Source: Bacillota bacterium (GTDB lineage: Bacteria; Bacillota; Clostridia; Oscillospirales; Ruminococcaceae). From it: a stretch of DNA of 7,650 bases. Location: positions 1-7,650 of the forward strand of contig JAEWYJ010000283.1 of assembly GCA_023395695.1 (NCBI GenBank). The letters run 5' to 3'. Within the stretch, counting starts at the first letter, position 1; each line of letters starts with the position of its first letter. The notes under the pieces are model-generated. The model had not been told where the DNA came from. It did no database searches and worked only from the letters and a program-made list of their open reading frames with translations. A program made the translations under genes and the position numbers. Positions 4,796-7,650 of the stretch are shown piece by piece.

Positions 4796-6515
4796 GTAGA
4801 TTTGCAGCATAATAAAAGCAGTTTTTTATTTTGGAGTCACTTTTAAGCAAATACAAATCGTTTTCCTGTATTCCACCCGAGAGCAAAAGCGTAATCAGAT
4901 AAACGCACCCGCCACAAAGAACAGCCAGTGCCAGCGCCAGCCTGTCGGAATACCACCCGCCAAATACATCCAGTGCGGTAAGCGCCGTTACACAGCACAG
5001 CACAGACGCGAAAAACGGGCGCAAAAACATCGGGAATAGGCCGATGTCGCCGTCTATGGTGCGCATAAGTGCCGCCGTACCCCCCAGCATAATGAACAGA
5101 TAGCAGCCAAGCGTCCCCCATGGCGCGCCCGATATATTGATTTCGGGCACAGAAATAAGCGCCCAATTGATTAAGAATTTTATCAGGGCGCCGCCGAGCA
5201 TCATCTTGACCGGAACATACACCCGCCCCACGGCTTGAAGCATACTGTTGACCGCGCCGGCTACCGCCACAAAAACCGCTGCAATGCCCATAGGGCGCAG
5301 CAGCTGGGCGGCAATGGCCACCTCAATGGGGTTGCTGTCAAAGATGGTTGATAAAATTGGCCCGGACAGGCAGCAAATACCCAGGCCCATCGGCATGGCG
5401 ATGATAACGGTGACACGGATGACCGATTCCACCTGCTGCCGTAGCTGCGACATTCTGCCCTGCGAGGAAAGCGCCGCAATCATTGGCAGCGCGCAGGTAC
5501 CGATGGCTGCGGTAAGCGCCGGAACCAGGTTGAAAATGGTAATGGCCAGCCCGGTGTAAGAGCCATAGAGAAAATTAGCAACCCGCTCGGCGTGCATGGT
5601 TTGCAGCATGGCCTCCGGATGGCTGCGGCACAGCGCATCCCAGTCATGCTGCGCCGCAAAGGTGATGCGATTCATGACCGATACCAGATCAATAATTGAC
5701 GAAATATTGGTGACGAGCGCACCCGCCGATACCGGCAGCGCCATGCCGATAAGCAGCGAGGCCGTTTTGGCAGAAGACATGCCGGCTTGCCCCGGCGCCT
5801 GTGCGCTTTTTTGCAGCAGATGGTAAAGCGCAATAACGACGCTGCCCGCCGCTGTGGATATTGCGACGCCCGACACCGCGGCGGCCGCAGCGTATGGCGC
5901 AATAACGGTCATCGCCTCGGCCCGGCTGGCTGCCGCCACACCAAATACGCTTCCGGTTGTGCTAAAGCTGTATATGCCGTTTTCCACACAGCGAAAGGCG
6001 AGAAACAGCCCTACCAAAAGCTTTACAACCGCCTCGACCACCTGAGAAAATGCCGTGGGCACCATGTTTCGGCTACCCTCGTAGTATCCCCTGAAAACCG
6101 AGGTTATACAACAGAAAAATACCGCGGGCGCAATGGCCCGCACCGACCGCAGCGCATTCTGGTTGCCGACTGCCGTCACAAAAAAAGGCGCCGCAAAATA
6201 GATAACCCCAAAAAGCAGCAGCCCAATCAGCGGAAACAATATCAGCGCGACCGATATAATGCGCTGCCGGTCGCGACGTCTGCCCTTGGCGATTGCGGCG
6301 GCGGTCAGCTTTGACACCGCCACCGGAAAGCCGGCCACACTCAGCGCATAAATCGGATTAAAAACGCTGTAGGCGGTCATATAATAGCCCATGCCCTCGC
6401 CGCCCAAAATCCGTGTTAGCGGTATCTTAAAAAGCGCGCCGATAATTTTAACGACCACGGCAGCCAGCATTAACGTTGCAGCCCCCGATACAAACGACTG
6501 TCCTTTAGATTTCAA
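4770..6515 (-). CDS. SpoVB/YabM-family polysaccharide or lipid-linked precursor flippase (MOP superfamily)
   Basis: 581 residues from a TTG at 6515. I chose it because GGGAGGGGGA (6521-6530) precedes it by about 5 nt and the protein then starts KSKGQSFVSGAATLMLAAVVVKIIGALFKIPLTRILGGEGMGYY, the classic SpoVB-type beginning. An open frame reaches 6593, but that part covers the leader and promoter. The chain is almost wholly hydrophobic, with about 12-14 membrane segments. Further family landmarks are YSVFNPIYALSVAGFPVAVSKL, FRGYYEGSRNMVPTAFSQVVEA, a SIIDLVSVMNRI segment, and GSYTGLAITIFNLVPALTAAIG. Members move lipid-linked glycans across the membrane; SpoVB itself is needed for spore cortex. 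It is longer than typical SpoVB (about 520), mainly from Ala-rich loops in the middle. Its position before mazG equals yabM of Bacillus. The substrate is unproven. Confidence 0.9.
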   Translation of the reverse strand: MKSKGQSFVSGAATLMLAAVVVKIIGALFKIPLTRILGGEGMGYYMTAYSVFNPIYALSVAGFPVAVSKLTAAAIAKGRRRDRQRIISVALILFPLIGLLLFGVIYFAAPFFVTAVGNQNALRSVRAIAPAVFFCCITSVFRGYYEGSRNMVPTAFSQVVEAVVKLLVGLFLAFRCVENGIYSFSTTGSVFGVAAASRAEAMTVIAPYAAAAAVSGVAISTAAGSVVIALYHLLQKSAQAPGQAGMSSAKTASLLIGMALPVSAGALVTNISSIIDLVSVMNRITFAAQHDWDALCRSHPEAMLQTMHAERVANFLYGSYTGLAITIFNLVPALTAAIGTCALPMIAALSSQGRMSQLRQQVESVIRVTVIIAMPMGLGICCLSGPILSTIFDSNPIEVAIAAQLLRPMGIAAVFVAVAGAVNSMLQAVGRVYVPVKMMLGGALIKFLINWALISVPEINISGAPWGTLGCYLFIMLGGTAALMRTIDGDIGLFPMFLRPFFASVLCCVTALTALDVFGGWYSDRLALALAVLCGGCVYLITLLLSGGIQENDLYLLKSDSKIKNCFYYAANLLANRVRMR

Positions 6516-6715
6516 TGGACTCCCCCTCCCCCAGTTACACGTATACTCAACAGAAGGCGCAAATAAATTTGCAAGAATTTTTCCGCCCGGCAAGGCGCAT
6601 TATGCAGGCGGACTGCGGCAAAAGGCCGCGAAGATTTCGTGGCCTTTGTCGGGTATACGTATTAAATCTTTATTTAGCGCCGGGGGGCGAATATGCAGAC
6701 AGTTGTATTACGCAC
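6516..6715 (-). promoter_or_regulatory. Structured 200-nt leader of the flippase gene
   Basis: No gene lies here. The region holds a sigma-F-like promoter (6575-6605) and a 12-bp hairpin (arms 6621-6632 and 6636-6647, 3-nt loop). A competing stem GCGGC/GCCGC (6615-6619 with 6625-6629) shares bases with that hairpin. A GCATATT on the minus strand (6696-6690) resembles a sigma-E -35, but no CATA-type -10 follows at the right distance. No vegetative promoter is convincing. Confidence 0.4.
6575..6605 (-). promoter_or_regulatory. Sigma-F-like (forespore) promoter upstream of the flippase gene
   Basis: On the minus strand GCATA (6605-6601) is followed after 16 nt by GGAAAAATTC (6584-6575). The Bacillus sigma-F consensus as I recall it is GywTA, 16 nt, GgnrAnAnTw. 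All five -35 positions match, and all fixed -10 positions except the last. Initiation would be near 6567, about 50 nt before the TTG start. Bacillus spoVB is read by the mother-cell factor sigma-E, so a forespore promoter would be a difference. Confidence 0.4.
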
Positions 6716-6751
6716 AAAAAAATACTGCGGATAAGCACTCCGCAGTATTTT
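6716..6751 (-). terminator. Strong intrinsic terminator after the zinc-ribbon gene
   Basis: On the minus strand AATACTGCGG (6749-6740) and CCGCAGTATT (6730-6721) form a perfect 10-bp stem, extendable to 12, with a 9-nt loop. A run of seven T follows on that strand (6722-6716). It begins within 10 nt of the stop codon at 6757. The plus strand also shows a short T run, so it could act in both directions, but no plus-strand gene ends here. Confidence 0.9.
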
Positions 6752-6756
6752 ATGGC

Positions 6757-7128
6757 TCAATCTCTGTTTTTGCTCAGGTTGACGCCACAGCTCTTACAGT
6801 AGGGGGTATCGACCGGGTTTGCGGTGTTGCAGTTAGGGCACTTGACCCCATCCTTTATCATAGCGATAGCGGCGTTTATCTCGTTGATCTGCACCAGAAG
6901 CGAATCAATTTCTTTGATGCATACCGCAACCAGCTCATAATTATCAACCCCGGTTTTCTGCTGTTCATAGGTCAGTATGCCGACCCGCTCATAGGTGCTC
7001 TGCATCTGGGAACGAAGCTGCATCATTTGGAGCTTCAATTTAGAAAGCTCGACAGCCGTTCCTGTTTTTTTAGTCGCTATACTTGCAGCATCCCGCACCA
7101 TATTCATCACGCTGCCAAAAGCAGACAT
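6757..7128 (-). CDS. Small coiled-coil protein with C-terminal zinc ribbon, function unknown
   Basis: 123 residues from the ATG at 7128, with AAGGGG (7139-7144) about 10 nt upstream; a GTG at 7137 is too close to that site. Residues 1-24 are a small-residue-rich amphipathic start (MSAFGSVMNMVRDAASIATKK). Residues 25-95 look like a long alpha-helical coiled coil with regular Leu, Met and Ile and many Gln, Glu and Lys. Residues 97-114 form a zinc ribbon, C97xxC100-x10-C111xxC114 (KCPNC...YCKSCG). No signal peptide or convincing membrane span is present. Similar zinc-ribbon coiled-coil proteins are common in Clostridia and lack an assigned role. It is a single-gene transcription unit: a good promoter in front and a strong terminator behind, so its neighbours say little about function. 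Confidence 0.88.
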   Translation of the reverse strand: MSAFGSVMNMVRDAASIATKKTGTAVELSKLKLQMMQLRSQMQSTYERVGILTYEQQKTGVDNYELVAVCIKEIDSLLVQINEINAAIAMIKDGVKCPNCNTANPVDTPYCKSCGVNLSKNRD

Positions 7129-7334
7129 AACCCCCACGCCCCTTCACTGTATTGTTCTTATATTATACCGCGACAGGACAAAAAATACAATGCTTATAAC
7201 AGGTTTTTGGTGCTTTTGGACTCATGCTGTACCTGGCAGAAGCGACGGCATATTTTCTGTGTTTTGTGGCAGCCAACCGCGTTGCCCGCCTGGCCAAAGG
7301 CAAGCTTCTCATAGCGTCATTTGTGTTTTGGGAA
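7129..7334. other. Intergenic spacer between nucleoside kinase and zinc-ribbon gene
   Basis: About 206 nt with no gene I can support. The part near the zinc-ribbon gene holds its promoter and ribosome binding site. The part after the kinase stop has GC-rich imperfect repeats (for example GCCA...TGGC around 7271-7293) but no T tract, so I cannot name a terminator for the kinase. Confidence 0.5.
7162..7190 (-). promoter_or_regulatory. Sigma-A promoter of the zinc-ribbon gene
   Basis: On the minus strand TATAAT (7167-7162) is a perfect -10. TTGTAT (7190-7185) lies 17 nt upstream and matches the -35 only in its TTG. Initiation near 7155 would give a leader of about 27 nt before the ATG. Confidence 0.65.
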
Positions 7335-7650
7335 TCAGCTCCCGATGAACTCCCGCAGCAGCGAATCCTCGGGGATATGGCGGTAATCAAGGTCGTCGAA
7401 CGCTTCAAGCAAATCAACAATCTGCTTAACCTTACCGGAATAAACACGGTCGTCTTTTAAGGATTCGATCATCGGCAGTATGTAATGATGAAAAACGCAC
7501 CCTTCGTAATCAAGTGAGGAATCAATCTTATAATCCACACTGTCTCTGAAGGGGTAGATGTACTTTTCTTCACCGTCGAGCACATCCTCCCAAGCCAAAA
7601 GCGTATCAAGCGGCGAACGGTTGCGGAAGTTATGATCCCGCACCATGCGG
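7335..7650 (-). CDS. Uridine kinase/phosphoribulokinase-like nucleoside kinase, C-terminal part only
   Basis: The frame is open from the window edge to a TGA at 7337-7335, at least 104 codons. An ATG occurs at 7646, but the protein almost certainly starts outside the window. The visible part resembles the C-terminal region of the Clostridia nucleoside kinases of the uridine kinase/PRK family that carry an N-terminal TGS-like domain. The landmarks are MVRDHNFRNRSPLDTLLAWEDVLDGEEKYIYPF (the family's arginine-rich RD...R..SP..TL.W..V..GEEK.I.P segment), DYKIDSSLDYE, and the terminal IPEDSLLREFIGS. The nucleotide-binding P-loop would be upstream and cannot be checked. The expected reaction is ATP-dependent phosphorylation of a pyrimidine nucleoside, by family. 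It belongs to a transcription unit separate from the flippase block. Confidence 0.72.
   Translation of the reverse strand, partial: RMVRDHNFRNRSPLDTLLAWEDVLDGEEKYIYPFRDSVDYKIDSSLDYEGCVFHHYILPMIESLKDDRVYSGKVKQIVDLLEAFDDLDYRHIPEDSLLREFIGS

Noticed and set aside
6515..6593. 26-residue N-terminal extension of the flippase
   Set aside because: It overlaps the promoter-like element and lacks a ribosome binding site, whereas the TTG at 6515 has a strong one.
6391..7314. 307-codon plus-strand frame spanning the flippase start, leader, zinc-ribbon gene and promoter
   Set aside because: It runs through a strong terminator and two well-supported minus-strand genes; the composition is shadow-like with no domain.
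7224..7460. 78-codon plus-strand frame starting MLYLAEATAYF
   Set aside because: Half of it is antisense to the kinase. It has no ribosome binding site and no match to a known small protein.

Overview
The window reads as a compact chromosomal segment of a spore-forming Clostridia. A medium GC content and the gene set suggest an Oscillospirales/Ruminococcaceae-like lineage; that lineage is inference. Every gene I can support is on the minus strand, so transcription runs from high to low coordinates. The core is the conserved Bacillus/Clostridium block flippase (yabM/spoVB family) - mazG (yabN) - rqcP (yabO) - yabP - yabQ - divIC - yabR, with an HU gene inserted between mazG and rqcP.

Layout in transcription order: (1) 7650-7335, C-terminal end of a uridine kinase/PRK-like nucleoside kinase; (2) 7334-7129, spacer with a good sigma-A promoter; (3) 7128-6757, small coiled-coil plus zinc-ribbon protein, closed by a clear terminator; (4) 6756-6516, structured leader with a sigma-F-like promoter; (5) 6515-4770, SpoVB/YabM-family flippase; (6) 4722-3922, MazG, with its own promoter and dyad overlapping the flippase stop; (7) 3734-3459, HU with its own terminator; (8) 3377-3135, RqcP; (9) sigma-E-like promoter, then 3024-2743, YabP; (10) 2743-1868, one uninterrupted frame encoding YabQ followed by DivIC; (11) 1816-1343, S1-domain protein YabR, then a probable terminator; (12) 1342-1057, spacer with a promoter and a 19-bp hairpin; (13) 1056-1, COG1228-type amidohydrolase running off the window.

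The genes combine growth functions (nucleotide-pool cleaning by MazG, nucleoid packaging by HU, rescue of stalled 50S subunits by RqcP, division by DivIC, RNA binding by YabR) with sporulation functions (flippase, YabP, YabQ). The promoters fit this mixture. A sigma-E-like element precedes yabP-yabQ. A near-consensus sigma-A promoter lies inside yabQ, just upstream of divIC. The most unusual point is that yabQ has no stop before divIC: the two are in frame, yet a strong Shine-Dalgarno and GTG start for divIC remain. I see no CRISPR array, insertion sequence, tRNA, rRNA or phage gene, and I would not call this an undescribed system. The interest lies in the gene architecture and the regulatory elements.
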